Below, piece by piece: positions 52,284-61,541 of a stretch of DNA of 64,000 bases (position 1 is its first letter; each line of letters starts with the position of its first letter). The notes under the pieces are model-generated. The model saw nothing but the letters and a program-made list of their open reading frames with translations. It was not told where the DNA came from and ran no database searches. Origin of the DNA: Bacillota bacterium (lineage in GTDB: Bacteria > Bacillota > Clostridia > Lachnospirales > Lachnospiraceae); assembly GCA_023409535.1 (NCBI GenBank), contig JAEYGZ010000013.1:189966-253965 (forward strand), written 5' to 3'. A program made the position numbers and the translations under genes.

Positions 52284-52886
52284 CTAGCATTTTATTGGGA
52301 TACGGCTTATGATACGCGGCAGCAGAATAAGCTGCGCCGCAAGCAGTAAAACAGCTATTCCCAGTTGCGCTATTTCCGGCCATTTTAGCAGAACTGCCGC
52401 AAGATTCATAATTTGGAAGCAAGCAATAGCGCTGAGTATTCCAAGAAACGGCGCGTACCATTTTCTGAAATGGAAGCCGGTACCGGCACTCCAGCCTGCC
52501 AGAAAGAACAGGGGCATTTGAACATAATTCAGGATCACCGAGAAAGGAGTAATGGTACCAAGGTAAATTTGGGCAATTAAGGCAGGGATCAGAAAAACCA
52601 GAGCCAAAATACTCATGGTTCCCATAAATGCCAGGAAGTATTGTCTTCTGGTCAAGCCACGGGAGATATATAGTTCTAAGGTAATCAGAGGGTATACAAT
52701 TCCAATGACCAGAAGATAGATCTTTGGAGCATACATTGCGGAAATCCCCATCCATTCGGTATCAATATTTTGGATATAATGGAATACCACCGATAAGATG
52801 CCTACAATCAAGGCATAGGTAAAGAGAAACCAAAGCCCGGATTTGGCTTGTACTGCAAGCATCAGCTTCATTGCTTTCTTTGTCAT
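52284..52886 (-). CDS. ABC transporter permease of a GntR-controlled exporter
   Basis: 200-residue membrane protein with about six hydrophobic segments (LWFLFTYALIVGILSVVFHYI, IYLLVIGIVYPLITLELYI, FLAFMGTMSILALVFLIPALIAQIYLG). It carries no family signature beyond its context: it overlaps the ATPase gene by 4 bases. With the GntR gene it makes a YtrA-like unit, often induced by cell-wall antibiotics. Confidence 0.75.
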   Translation of the reverse strand: MTKKAMKLMLAVQAKSGLWFLFTYALIVGILSVVFHYIQNIDTEWMGISAMYAPKIYLLVIGIVYPLITLELYISRGLTRRQYFLAFMGTMSILALVFLIPALIAQIYLGTITPFSVILNYVQMPLFFLAGWSAGTGFHFRKWYAPFLGILSAIACFQIMNLAAVLLKWPEIAQLGIAVLLLAAQLILLPRIISRIPIKC

Positions 52887-53758
52887 GCGTTTTCACCTTC
52901 CTTTCCGGTGAGATAAATAAACAGATCCTGAAGAGACGGCTGGGACAGTGTAAGTCCGGCTGCAGCTGCGGCCTGCCTTTCCATAGGGGTAAGCTCGCCA
53001 AAGAAAACAGCCTCCTTCTGGCTGCCCAGGGTACGTTGTGAGAGGAGCTGCCTGCCGCCGACCAAGCGATCGACTGCGTCCGAATTACCGGTGAATGCAA
53101 TTCCTTTTTGACGGAGGGAGTCACAGTCATCGTATGCAAGCACCCGGCCATCCTGCAGGATAATCGCGTCGCTGAACAGGGTTTCCATCTCATTGATATA
53201 GTGGGTTGAGAACAGGATCAGCTTTGGTACCCGCAGATAATCAGCCAGTAATTCATTGATGAACAGTTTTCTCATGGCGGCATCCATACCCAGATATGCT
53301 TCATCATACAGGGTGACAGGAGTCTGTCCCGCAAGGCCGATTGTAATATGAACTGCGGCACGCTGCCCATGACTTAAGGAGGTCATGGTCTTTTTCACAG
53401 GAACCTCAAACAGCTTAAGCAGGCGGTCGGCATAGGCACTGTCCCAATTAGGACGCAGTACCTGGGAGAGATGCAGCAGATCTCTTACCTTAAATTCCCC
53501 CTCCACTTCTTTCTGATTATCGTAAATATAAGCAATCTGAGGCATTATCTTGGGATTCTCGTAAGGGTTTTCACCAAATACGCTGATCTTGCCTGAGGTA
53601 GGCTGGCGGTAAGCGCTGATCAGTGATAAAAGAGAAGTCTTGCCGGCACCGTTTCTGCCGAATAATCCGCAGATACCGTGTTCCGGCAGTTGGATCGATA
53701 TGTTCTTAAGTGCTTGTGTCTCTTTATATTGAAGAGAAACGTTTTCCAGTTTAATCAT
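52883..53758 (-). CDS. ABC transporter ATP-binding protein
   Basis: 291 residues. Walker A GRNGAGKTS, signature region LSHGQRAAVHITIGLAG (a His replaces the usual Gly of LSGGQ), Walker B VTLYDEAYLGMDAA (Ala-Tyr in place of Pro-Thr after DE), switch His in FSTHYINE. These variations are usual for the YtrB group. GGAGG lies four bases before ATG 53758. It works with the small permease downstream. Confidence 0.9.
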   Translation of the reverse strand: MIKLENVSLQYKETQALKNISIQLPEHGICGLFGRNGAGKTSLLSLISAYRQPTSGKISVFGENPYENPKIMPQIAYIYDNQKEVEGEFKVRDLLHLSQVLRPNWDSAYADRLLKLFEVPVKKTMTSLSHGQRAAVHITIGLAGQTPVTLYDEAYLGMDAAMRKLFINELLADYLRVPKLILFSTHYINEMETLFSDAIILQDGRVLAYDDCDSLRQKGIAFTGNSDAVDRLVGGRQLLSQRTLGSQKEAVFFGELTPMERQAAAAAGLTLSQPSLQDLFIYLTGKEGENA

Positions 53759-53831
53759 TTTTCCTCCATTTCCGCGCATGATTTTTGCGCATTTGAAGTT
53801 TTGCGCCGAGAATTACGCAGGCATAAAACTT

Positions 53832-54275
53832 TTAGGTTGAAAGCGTATTTCTTTCAGCCTTAACTCCTTTCTGTGCTGTTTCATGTCCTGTCTCCGGGAC
53901 AATGGCATCTTGTTTCCAGGCTCTGTCTATCATTTCATGAAGCTCGGGAAGCGTAAATCCCAGTGGTTTTGCAAGCAGCGTCAACGGCTCGATATGCTCA
54001 TGATAAAAGGTTTGGGAAAAGCGTTTTTTCAGCTTATCCGGTGCGTCGGAACTGACATACATACCGAGACCGCGCTTTTTGTAAATGGTTCCCTCGTCCA
54101 CCAGAAGATTGATACCTTTGAGTACCGTTACCGGATTAATGTTATAGAAGCTGACAAGCTGATTGATGGATGGGATCTGTCCGTCCGGCGCAAGCTGGCC
54201 GTTCAGGATATCTTCTTCAATACTTTCTTTGATTTGAAGGTAGATTGGCCGGTTACTGTCCAGGGAAGATTTCAT
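53832..54275 (-). CDS. GntR family regulator, YtrA type
   Basis: 147 residues: winged helix at 8-75 (PIYLQIKESIEEDILNGQLAPDGQIPSINQLVSFYNINPVTVLKGINLLVDEGTIYKKRGLGMYV) and a short C-terminal dimerisation tail, as in YtrA. It heads the operon with the ATPase and permease. Its promoter is -35 TTGACA (complement of 54346-54351), 16 bases, -10 TATACT (complement of 54324-54329). It probably represses its own operon. Confidence 0.9.
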   Translation of the reverse strand: MKSSLDSNRPIYLQIKESIEEDILNGQLAPDGQIPSINQLVSFYNINPVTVLKGINLLVDEGTIYKKRGLGMYVSSDAPDKLKKRFSQTFYHEHIEPLTLLAKPLGFTLPELHEMIDRAWKQDAIVPETGHETAQKGVKAERNTLST

Positions 54276-54383
54276 AAGTTCCTCCTTTCTGCAGGGTGTT
54301 ATTGTGTACTAGTGTTATATATAAGTATAGCACCTAACAAGAAGATGTCAAGAGTATTTAGCATTCGTTTATAAAAAGATCCG

Positions 54384-54426
54384 TTGACTTACAAGATAAC
54401 ATATGTTACATTTAACATATGTTATC
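54384..54426 (+). promoter_or_regulatory. Promoter with PadR-type double palindrome
   Basis: GATAACATATGTTA (54395-54408) and TAACATATGTTATC (54413-54426) form a perfect inverted repeat with a 4-base gap; each arm contains the palindrome AACATATGTT. A -35 TTGACT (54384-54389) with 17-base spacing puts a weak -10 (TACATT, 54407-54412) at its centre. This fits repression by the PadR protein encoded just after. Confidence 0.82.
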
Positions 54427-54474
54427 TGATGCAATTGATTTAAAAATAATGAAAGAGAAGAAAGGGGCAATACT

Positions 54475-55389
54475 ATGTCCATCAAATATGCGATTTTAGG
54501 ACTCTTGAGCAGCCGGCCAATGACCGGTTATGATCTTAAGAAAATGATACAGGCATCGCCTTTCATGCACTGGTCAGGCAACAATAATCAAATCTATAAA
54601 TCATTGGTAGAGCTGCTGGAGGAGGGCTTCGTAACAAGTGAATTAAAACATCAGGAAAGTTCACCTTCAAAGAAGATTTATACGATAACCGAAGAAGGCT
54701 CAAGGGCGCTGAGGGAATGGGTGTTGGCTGCGCCGGAGCTTCCGGAGAGGAAGAAGACTTTTTTTGTACAGCTGGCCTGGGCGGATCAGCTGAATACGGA
54801 GGAGTTGAATTCACTGTTATCCAGGTATGAGGATGAGATACGGCTGCAGGTGGTATATCACCGGGAACTGATACGAAGGGGAAGCGATTGCCCTGGCAGA
54901 ACACCCAGAGAAGTTATTATTTGGGACAGTATCTATGGGAATATTCTGGCATCCTATGAGCAGGAGCTGGATTGGATCAGTAAGCTTCGAACAGAATTGG
55001 GTACTGAAAAAGAGGAGGAAAAAGTTATGGACTATAAGCTTTATGAAAGAAATGATGTAAGATATATTGACTTTTCAGCAGCCGGATTATTGATACAAAC
55101 AGAACAGGATGCAAATGATCTGATTGCTGTCTGCTTTGAACATAAAACCTCGGGTATCATTCTGTCTGCAGAAGCTTTTACCGATGATTTTTATAAACTG
55201 AGAACAGGTCTTGCAGGAGCAATCCTTCAAAAATTTGTTAATTATCATGCAAAAGTTGCAATTGTATTCGCAGACGATGCAAGGGTTAAGGGGAAATTCA
55301 AAGAATTTCTGGAGGAGGCTAACAGGGGTAAGGAGTTCAGATCCTTTGGCAGCAGGGAAGACGCAGAGAACTGGCTGGTAAACGGATGA
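54475..55389 (+). CDS. PadR regulator fused to DUF4180 domain
   Basis: 304 residues. The first ~175 are PadR: winged helix KYAILGLLSSRPMTGYDLKKMIQ ... NQIYKSLVELLEEGFVTSE ... KKIYTITEEGSRALREWV, then the Vir_AS-type helical dimerisation part. After a charged linker, residues ~185-304 read as DUF4180 (YIDFSAAGLLIQTEQDANDLI, SGIILSAEAFTDDFYKLRTGLAGAILQKF, KVAIVFADD). DUF4180 may act as the effector or partner domain. No target gene follows; the double palindrome upstream implies autoregulation. Confidence 0.88.
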   Translation: MSIKYAILGLLSSRPMTGYDLKKMIQASPFMHWSGNNNQIYKSLVELLEEGFVTSELKHQESSPSKKIYTITEEGSRALREWVLAAPELPERKKTFFVQLAWADQLNTEELNSLLSRYEDEIRLQVVYHRELIRRGSDCPGRTPREVIIWDSIYGNILASYEQELDWISKLRTELGTEKEEEKVMDYKLYERNDVRYIDFSAAGLLIQTEQDANDLIAVCFEHKTSGIILSAEAFTDDFYKLRTGLAGAILQKFVNYHAKVAIVFADDARVKGKFKEFLEEANRGKEFRSFGSREDAENWLVNG

Positions 55390-55407
55390 TAAAGTGATCG
55401 TATGGAG

Positions 55408-55465
55408 GAGCCGCAGCGAAACAACTGCTTGTATCACGTGCAGTTGTTTTGCTGCGGCTCTTTTT
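55408..55465 (+). terminator. Intrinsic terminator after the PadR gene
   Basis: 21-base stem (55408-55428 with 55440-55460, one G-T wobble), starting GAGCCGCAGC and ending GCTGCGGCTC, an 11-base loop and TTTTT at 55461-55465. Confidence 0.93.
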
Positions 55466-55504
55466 ATTATGAGGTCCGAAGCTTTCTTTCTAAAACTACA
55501 TATA

Positions 55505-55533
55505 TTGGAAAAAGTTGCAAAATATGTTATACT
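55505..55533 (+). promoter_or_regulatory. Promoter of the second YesNM pair
   Basis: TTGGAA (55505-55510), 17-base spacer, TATACT (55528-55533), 70 bases before the regulator start codon. It is directly downstream of a strong terminator, so the pair is transcribed independently of the PadR gene. Confidence 0.6.
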
Positions 55534-55602
55534 GTCAACGGGAAGCAGATTAGTCCGTGGGGCTCCTGATCTGCCATGAAAGTAGGAAAAGGAGGATATT
55601 CC

Positions 55603-57219
55603 ATGATAAAGGTATTCTTGGTTGAGGATGAAATCGTGGTACGGGAAGGAATCAAGAATAAGGTCAGCTGGGAAGAGAATGGATTTTATTTCTGCGGTGA
55701 AGCCAGTGACGGGGAATTGGCTTATCCCATGATTCAAAAGCTCCGGCCGGATATCGTGATCACGGATATCAGAATGCCTTTCATGGACGGTCTTGAGCTG
55801 AGCAGACTCCTGAGGAAGGAAGCACCGGGAATTAAAATCATCATATTAAGCGGATATGGTGAATTTGAATATGCCAAGGAAGCAATGCACATCGGGATTA
55901 CAGAGTACCTGTTAAAACCCATCAGCGGTGCGGAGCTGATGAAAAGCATGAAGAAGGTACGGGATAATATCCTGCAGGAACGGGAGGAGAGGGAAAACCT
56001 TGCAAGATTTCGGCAGGAGATGAAGGAATATGTGGAGGATGAGAAGAGGCATCTGTTCAATGATTTGGTGAAAGGGACAGAACCCCTTGCCAGTCTGATC
56101 GAAAGAGGAAAGGAGCTTAATCTTGAACTGGGTGCGCTGGCTTATAACATCGTATTATTTTCGATGCATCTGCCAAAACAGTATGGAGCGGATCAGGCGG
56201 CAGCCGGATTGGAGGCAGAGCTTGACCTGTTGTTTGAGAATCAGAAGGAGGTCATCAAGTTTAATTGCTTTCCGGAGGGAACCGCTTTACTTTTTAAGGG
56301 CGGCAGTATGGAGGAGGTCTGTAATAATACGCAGCATTACATAAAGCATTTAAAAAATGTGATGGAAAAGAACGGGAAGCTTGCTTACTTTGGCGGAATT
56401 GGAAAGCCGGTAAACCGGTTGGGGGAGCTGCCGGCCTCCTACCATGAAGCGAACAGGGTATTTGCCTACCGTTATATCTGGGATATCAGCGATATTCTGG
56501 ATTATGCCGCCATAGCGAAAGAAAATACGGCGGTCGGCTGCACGGATGATACGGTAATGCACCATATCATCCGGCTGGACAAGAAGAAGGTGGAAGCCTT
56601 CTTAAAGAGCGGCAGCAGGGAAGAATTGAATTATTTTGTAGAGGAGTATTTAAAAAGCATCGGAACAAACCAATGGAATTCGTTGCTGCTGCGGCAGTAT
56701 ATCATGATGGATGTGTACCGCATTGCAGCCGGTTTTCTGGAAGAGGTGGGATATACGGGTGATGTTCCTCAAATCAGCCTGCAGAAGACCTCCTTTGAGG
56801 ATACCAAAGGTTATATCGAAGCGTTGCTGGCAAAGACAATTGAGCTTCGGGATGACATCGCGGCGAAGCATTATAATGATATGATTGTAAAAGCAAAGGA
56901 GTTCATACAGGATAATTATCAAAAAGAAGAGCTGAATCTGAATCAGGTTGCCGCCAGCGTATATATCAGTCCGACCCACCTCAGTGCGGTGTTCCACCAA
57001 CGGACCGGGCAGCCCTTTATCAGATACCTTACGGATTTGCGGTTGAATAAGGCGAAGGAATTACTTCGCTGCACCGATCTGAGAACCTCCGATATCGGTT
57101 ATGCGGTAGGCTATAAGGACCCCCGCTATTTTTCCTATCTGTTTAAAAAGACCATGAACTGTACGCCGAAGCAATACCGCTGCGGTGCTTCCCACAGGGA
57201 GGGCTGCAATGATAAATAG
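55603..57219 (+). CDS. YesN-like response regulator with AraC domain
   Basis: 538 residues. Receiver: VFLVEDEIVVREGIK, Asp in IVITDIRMPFMDGLEL near 54, KPI near 105. The C-terminal AraC pair begins near 435: LNQVAASVYISPTHLSAVFHQRTG and TSDIGYAVGYKDPRYFSYLFKKTM. AAGGAGG is seven bases before ATG 55603. It overlaps its kinase by 11 bases. Here the regulator precedes the kinase, the reverse of the pair at 3.4 kb. It likely controls the furanose importer downstream. Confidence 0.93.
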   Translation: MIKVFLVEDEIVVREGIKNKVSWEENGFYFCGEASDGELAYPMIQKLRPDIVITDIRMPFMDGLELSRLLRKEAPGIKIIILSGYGEFEYAKEAMHIGITEYLLKPISGAELMKSMKKVRDNILQEREERENLARFRQEMKEYVEDEKRHLFNDLVKGTEPLASLIERGKELNLELGALAYNIVLFSMHLPKQYGADQAAAGLEAELDLLFENQKEVIKFNCFPEGTALLFKGGSMEEVCNNTQHYIKHLKNVMEKNGKLAYFGGIGKPVNRLGELPASYHEANRVFAYRYIWDISDILDYAAIAKENTAVGCTDDTVMHHIIRLDKKKVEAFLKSGSREELNYFVEEYLKSIGTNQWNSLLLRQYIMMDVYRIAAGFLEEVGYTGDVPQISLQKTSFEDTKGYIEALLAKTIELRDDIAAKHYNDMIVKAKEFIQDNYQKEELNLNQVAASVYISPTHLSAVFHQRTGQPFIRYLTDLRLNKAKELLRCTDLRTSDIGYAVGYKDPRYFSYLFKKTMNCTPKQYRCGASHREGCNDK

Positions 57220-58663
57220 GATAAAATGCAAATTCTCTGAATTAAAGCTTAACATGAAGATCCGTTTGTTTTTTATTATCCTCCTCCTGCTGTTCGGAAC
57301 AGTATTTTTGATGCTGTTTACCACCATGGTAAAATACAACACGGAGTATAACAGGATTGTCCAAAGTGCCACCACCGCCAGCAGCTTCAGTATTGATTTT
57401 AAAAGCAATTTTGACTATGTGATGTACCGGATCATCATAGGAAGCCAGCCCTTTGAGGAAGCCGATCCCTATAAGGATATCAAGCAGGCCCAAACCATTG
57501 CAGGAGAGCTTAAAAATGCCGCAAGGACCAAGGGCAACCGGGACCGGGCGGAAGGAATACAGGAGTATCTGAATAATCTGTGGAGGCATGTAAATAAGAT
57601 TGAGGAAAATCTTCAGGAGACAGGCCATTATGATGAGAATATTACCATTCTGGAGAATGATATTAAGGTGGTTACCTCGCTGATCCAGGACACGGTACTG
57701 GAATATATCTATTATGAGACATTGGAAATGGAGAGTGTCAGGGCCGAGATGGAAGTGCAGATGGTGAATAACATGCAGTTCTCCATAATCATTATGGGTG
57801 TAATGTTTGCCGGAGCATTATTCATCTCGGTTATCATCTCCAACAGCATCTCCCGGCCCATCAAAGAATTAAGCAGCACCACCAATCAGGTTGCCAGGGG
57901 GGATCTTTCCGTACGATCTCATATCACCGGCGGTGCGGAGGTCAAGGTATTAAGTGATTCCTTAAATATTATGATCGAGAAATTAAGCAATCTGATTGAG
58001 ACGGTGAAGCTGGAGCAATACAATCTGCGGGAAGCGGAGCTTAAGCTGCTCCAGGAACAGATCAATCCACATTTTTTATATAATACCCTGGATACTATTA
58101 TATGGCTGGCGGAATCCGGTAAGCTGGAAGAAGTGGTGGGTATGGTAAGCTCTCTTTCCCAATACTTCAGGACCTCCCTGAGCAAGGGCAGCAACATGAT
58201 CACCTTACGGGACGAAGAGCTGCATGTAAGAAGCTATCTCCAGATACAGCATCTTCGCTATGAGGATATTCTGGACTATGAAATTAATATCCCGGAGGAA
58301 ATAGGACAGTTCTACATTCCCAAGATTACACTTCAGCCGCTGGTTGAAAATGCCCTTTATCATGGAATCAAAAGTAAAAGGGCGAAGGGCAAGATTCTGG
58401 TAATCGGAAGGAAGGACGGGAATAACGTGCTGCTGACCGTAACGGATACGGGGATGGGTATGAAGGAGGAGCGTTTATCCCAGGTGATGGAGGGACTGAA
58501 AAGCCGTGATGAGAAGCAAAAGGACTTTTATGGCCTCTATAATGTTAATGAGCGGCTTCACCTGTATTACGGGCCTGAGTATGGAATCAGTATCAGAAGT
58601 ATTTATCAGGCAGGGACCGAGATAGAGATTCGAATTCCTGCAAGGGAAGTACGGTTATCCTAA
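57209..58663 (+). CDS. YesM-like sensor histidine kinase
   Basis: 484 residues. The first helix lies at ~17-38, an extracellular region of ~150 residues follows, then a second helix (MQFSIIIMGVMFAGALFISVIISNSI), HAMP, and the motif QINPHFLYNTLDTI with the phospho-acceptor His near 288. N-box LQPLVENALYHGIKSKRAKG and DTGMGM follow. GGGAGGGC precedes ATG 57209. It is paired with the regulator just upstream and probably senses the importer's sugar. Confidence 0.93.
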   Translation: MINRIKCKFSELKLNMKIRLFFIILLLLFGTVFLMLFTTMVKYNTEYNRIVQSATTASSFSIDFKSNFDYVMYRIIIGSQPFEEADPYKDIKQAQTIAGELKNAARTKGNRDRAEGIQEYLNNLWRHVNKIEENLQETGHYDENITILENDIKVVTSLIQDTVLEYIYYETLEMESVRAEMEVQMVNNMQFSIIIMGVMFAGALFISVIISNSISRPIKELSSTTNQVARGDLSVRSHITGGAEVKVLSDSLNIMIEKLSNLIETVKLEQYNLREAELKLLQEQINPHFLYNTLDTIIWLAESGKLEEVVGMVSSLSQYFRTSLSKGSNMITLRDEELHVRSYLQIQHLRYEDILDYEINIPEEIGQFYIPKITLQPLVENALYHGIKSKRAKGKILVIGRKDGNNVLLTVTDTGMGMKEERLSQVMEGLKSRDEKQKDFYGLYNVNERLHLYYGPEYGISIRSIYQAGTEIEIRIPAREVRLS

Positions 58664-58785
58664 AATAATCAACTTAATTCATAAAAAAACACATTTTTTA
58701 CGGCCTTGGTGTAAACAGTGTTATTCAATCATAAAAATTCAAAAGATTATCGAAAGATAGTTCATTGTCTTCCTGCCAATCCAGC

Positions 58786-58849
58786 CGTTACGATGGAGGG
58801 GTAAGAAAACTTCGCCGAAGGAATTTCCTTCGGGACATGAGAGGAGAGG
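58786..58849 (+). promoter_or_regulatory. Leader hairpins before the furanose-binding protein gene
   Basis: A 19-base palindrome near 58812-58835 has arms CCGAAGGAA and TTCCTTCGG around one base. GAGAG and CTCTC flank a second small stem next to it. Both lie in the leader just before the AAAGGAGG of the binding-protein gene. They might stabilise the mRNA; no regulator is apparent. No gene was seen in 58664-58874. Confidence 0.45.
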
Positions 58850-58874
58850 CTCTCAAGAAAAAAGGAGGATGGTT

Positions 58875-59903
58875 ATGAAAACTATGAAAAAGCTTTTCGC
58901 AATATTACTGATTTGCATCTGGGGAATATCACTCACCGCGTGCGGTAATTCTGCGGAGGAAACAACATCGGGGGAACCGGCAGGGGATACAGGGAAGGAA
59001 GCATCAGGTGAGGATTTAATCGTTGTAGGCTATGCCCAGGTTGGAGCTGAATCAGACTGGCGTACGGCGAATACGATTTCCTTCAAATCAACCTTTGTGG
59101 AGGAGAGCGGTTATAAGCTGATCTTCGATGATGCGCAGCAGAAACAGGAGAACCAGATTAAGGCAATTCGTAATTTCATACAGCAGAATGTCGACTACAT
59201 CGTATTGGCTCCGGTAGTTGAGACCGGATGGGAGACAGTGCTTGGTGAAGCGAAGGAAGCAGGAATTCCGGTTATTCTTTCCGACCGTCTGGTAAATGTA
59301 ACCGACGAATCCCTCTATACCTGCTGGGTTGGCGGTAATTTCATCAAGGAAGGCGAGGATGCGGCAGACTGGCTTGCGAAATACCTGACAGATCAGGGCA
59401 GGGGAGAAGAGGAGATCAATATTGTTACCTTACAGGGAACCATCGGATCCTCCGCACAGGTTGGAAGAACCGATGGCTTTGGAGGAAAACTGGGGGAGCA
59501 CTCGAATTGGAAGATGCTTGATAAGCAGACCGGCGAGTTTACCCAGTCCAAGGGACAGGAGGTTATGGAATCCTTCTTAAAATCTTATCCGGATATTGAT
59601 GTCGTAATCGCAGAGAACGATAATATGGCCTTTGGTGCCATTGATGCCATCAAAGCCGCCGGCAAGGATCCCGGCAGCGATATCATAATCGTTTCCTTTG
59701 ACGCGGTAAAGGCTGCCTTCCAGGCGATGATTGACGGTGATATGAATGTATCCGTGGAGTGTAATCCTTTGCATGGACCAAGAGTTGCCGAGATCATTCA
59801 GAAGCTGGAAGCCGGGGAGACCGTAGAGAAGATCCAGTATGTTGACGAAGGAGTCTTTCCTGCAGAGACAGCGGCCGATATTATTGAAACCCGTATGTAT
59901 TAA
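58875..59903 (+). CDS. YtfQ-like furanose-binding lipoprotein
   Basis: 342-residue periplasmic-binding protein (family 4). Lipobox LTACG follows a hydrophobic signal, then an acidic linker. IVVGYAQVGAESDWRTANTISFKSTF and FIQQNVDYIVLAPVVETGWETVL, VILSDRLVN and VVIAENDNMAFGAIDAIKAAGKDPG match YtfQ, the galactofuranose-binding protein. ATG 58875 is six bases after AAAGGAGG; ATG 58869 is too close. First gene of the transporter operon. The sugar may be galactofuranose or an arabinofuranose. Confidence 0.9.
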   Translation: MKTMKKLFAILLICIWGISLTACGNSAEETTSGEPAGDTGKEASGEDLIVVGYAQVGAESDWRTANTISFKSTFVEESGYKLIFDDAQQKQENQIKAIRNFIQQNVDYIVLAPVVETGWETVLGEAKEAGIPVILSDRLVNVTDESLYTCWVGGNFIKEGEDAADWLAKYLTDQGRGEEEINIVTLQGTIGSSAQVGRTDGFGGKLGEHSNWKMLDKQTGEFTQSKGQEVMESFLKSYPDIDVVIAENDNMAFGAIDAIKAAGKDPGSDIIIVSFDAVKAAFQAMIDGDMNVSVECNPLHGPRVAEIIQKLEAGETVEKIQYVDEGVFPAETAADIIETRMY

Positions 59904-59941
59904 TCTGTTTTACTAAGGGGATCGGTATTGAAGTATTTATC

Positions 59942-59979
59942 AAAAGGTGGGGCTGCGGTTCACCGCAGCCTCGCCTTTT
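59942..59979 (+). terminator. Intercistronic hairpin between binding protein and ATPase genes
   Basis: GGCTGCGG (59951-59958), loop TTCA, CCGCAGCC (59963-59970), extended by AAAAGG and CCTTTT around a 3x3 internal loop. It may end a fraction of transcripts or protect the upstream message, giving more binding protein, as at 1502-1544. Confidence 0.75.
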
Positions 59980-60005
59980 CTTTCAGAAGGGGTTGGTAGG
60001 GATTG

Positions 60006-61541
60006 ATGCAGACAGAGAATATCATTCTCACTATGCGGGGAATTGACAAACGGTTTCCCGGTGTCATAGCACTTTCCGGTGTGGATTTTACATTGCGGGC
60101 AGGTGAGATACATGCGCTGATGGGAGAAAACGGTGCAGGCAAGTCCACTTTGATTAAGGTGCTTACCGGAGTGGAGCAGTTAGACCGGGGTGAGATCCGT
60201 CTTCAGGGGATCAGTCATCCGGTAATCAATCGATCTCCCCAGGAGGCGCAGACGGTGGGAATCAGCACCGTATACCAGGAGGTAAACCTTTGCTCCAATC
60301 TGACGGTTGCGGAGAACATCTATATCGGCAGAGAGCCTAAGCGCTTCGGGAGGATAGACTGGAAGACGATCTATCATAAATCAAAGGAAATTCTTGAGCA
60401 GCTTAATATTCATATTGATGTGACAAAGCCGTTGGGCAATTATTCCATTGCAATTCAGCAAATGGTGGCAATTGCAAGGGCTGTGGATATCTCCTCCAGG
60501 GTTCTTATCCTGGATGAACCCACCTCAAGCCTGGATGAGATGGAGGTGGAGAAATTATTCGACCTGATGAGGCAGCTGAAGGCAAAGGGACTGGGAATTA
60601 TCTTCGTTACTCATTTTTTGGAGCAGGTATATCAGATCAGTGACCGTATCACAGTGCTGCGAAACGGTGCGCTGGTAGGAGAGTATGAGACCGCAGGCTT
60701 ACCCGGTGTTCAGCTGGTAGCGAAGATGATGGGCAAGGAGCTGGAGGATCTGTCGGAAATAAGCCAGCATAAGGATAGTAAGAAAAAAGACGGCAAGGAC
60801 AGGGAGGTGCTTCTGGAGGCTCTGGGACTGGGACATACCGGAACAATCAAGCCCTTTGACCTGCGGATCCATCAGGGAGAGGTTATCGGCTTGTCCGGTC
60901 TGCTGGGTTCGGGGCGCTCTGAATTATCCCGTACCATCTATGGAGCAGATAAGCCTGACAGCGGTGAGCTGCATTTTAAAGGCAGAAGGCTTCTGATCAA
61001 TGCGCCTATCGATGCCATGAAGGAAGGTATGGCATACCTGCCGGAGAACCGCATTGCAGAAGGCGTGATCGCCGATTTGTCAGTCAGGGAGAATATCATG
61101 ATCGCACTTCAGGCAAAGCAGGGAATATTTAAGCTGCTTGGCAGAAAAGAGCAGGAAGAGTTTACGGATGAATATATCAGGCTGCTTCAGATTAAAACCT
61201 CGGACATTGAAGTACCGGTTAAGCAGCTGAGCGGCGGAAATCAGCAGAAGGTTATCCTGGGACGGTGGCTTCTGACCAATCCCAGCTTTATGATTCTGGA
61301 TGAGCCCACCAGAGGAATCGATGTAGGAACGAAGACGGAAATTCAGAAATTAATTCTTCGGCTTGCGGGAGAAGGAAAATCCATAGTGTTCATCTCCTCG
61401 GAGACCGAGGAAATGCTTCGCGTCTGCAGCAGAATGATCATCCTGCGGGACGGCAGCAAGGTGGGGGAGCTTACGGAGGGAAGCCTGTCCCAGGAGGAAA
61501 TCATGAGAGCGATCGCCGGAGGTGGTAAGGATGAAGCATAA
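60006..61541 (+). CDS. Sugar ABC transporter ATP-binding protein, YtfR-like
   Basis: 511 residues with two fused ATPase domains. First half: GENGAGKST, QQMVAIARAV, LILDEPTSSLDEMEV, FVTHFLEQ. Second half: GLLGSGRSELSRTIYG (degenerate Walker A, as usual), LSGGNQQKVILGRWL, FMILDEPTRGIDVGTK, ISSETEEM. This is the RbsA/MglA/YtfR layout. TTG 60003 and ATG 60006 are both possible. It energises the two permeases that follow. Confidence 0.93.
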   Translation: MQTENIILTMRGIDKRFPGVIALSGVDFTLRAGEIHALMGENGAGKSTLIKVLTGVEQLDRGEIRLQGISHPVINRSPQEAQTVGISTVYQEVNLCSNLTVAENIYIGREPKRFGRIDWKTIYHKSKEILEQLNIHIDVTKPLGNYSIAIQQMVAIARAVDISSRVLILDEPTSSLDEMEVEKLFDLMRQLKAKGLGIIFVTHFLEQVYQISDRITVLRNGALVGEYETAGLPGVQLVAKMMGKELEDLSEISQHKDSKKKDGKDREVLLEALGLGHTGTIKPFDLRIHQGEVIGLSGLLGSGRSELSRTIYGADKPDSGELHFKGRRLLINAPIDAMKEGMAYLPENRIAEGVIADLSVRENIMIALQAKQGIFKLLGRKEQEEFTDEYIRLLQIKTSDIEVPVKQLSGGNQQKVILGRWLLTNPSFMILDEPTRGIDVGTKTEIQKLILRLAGEGKSIVFISSETEEMLRVCSRMIILRDGSKVGELTEGSLSQEEIMRAIAGGGKDEA

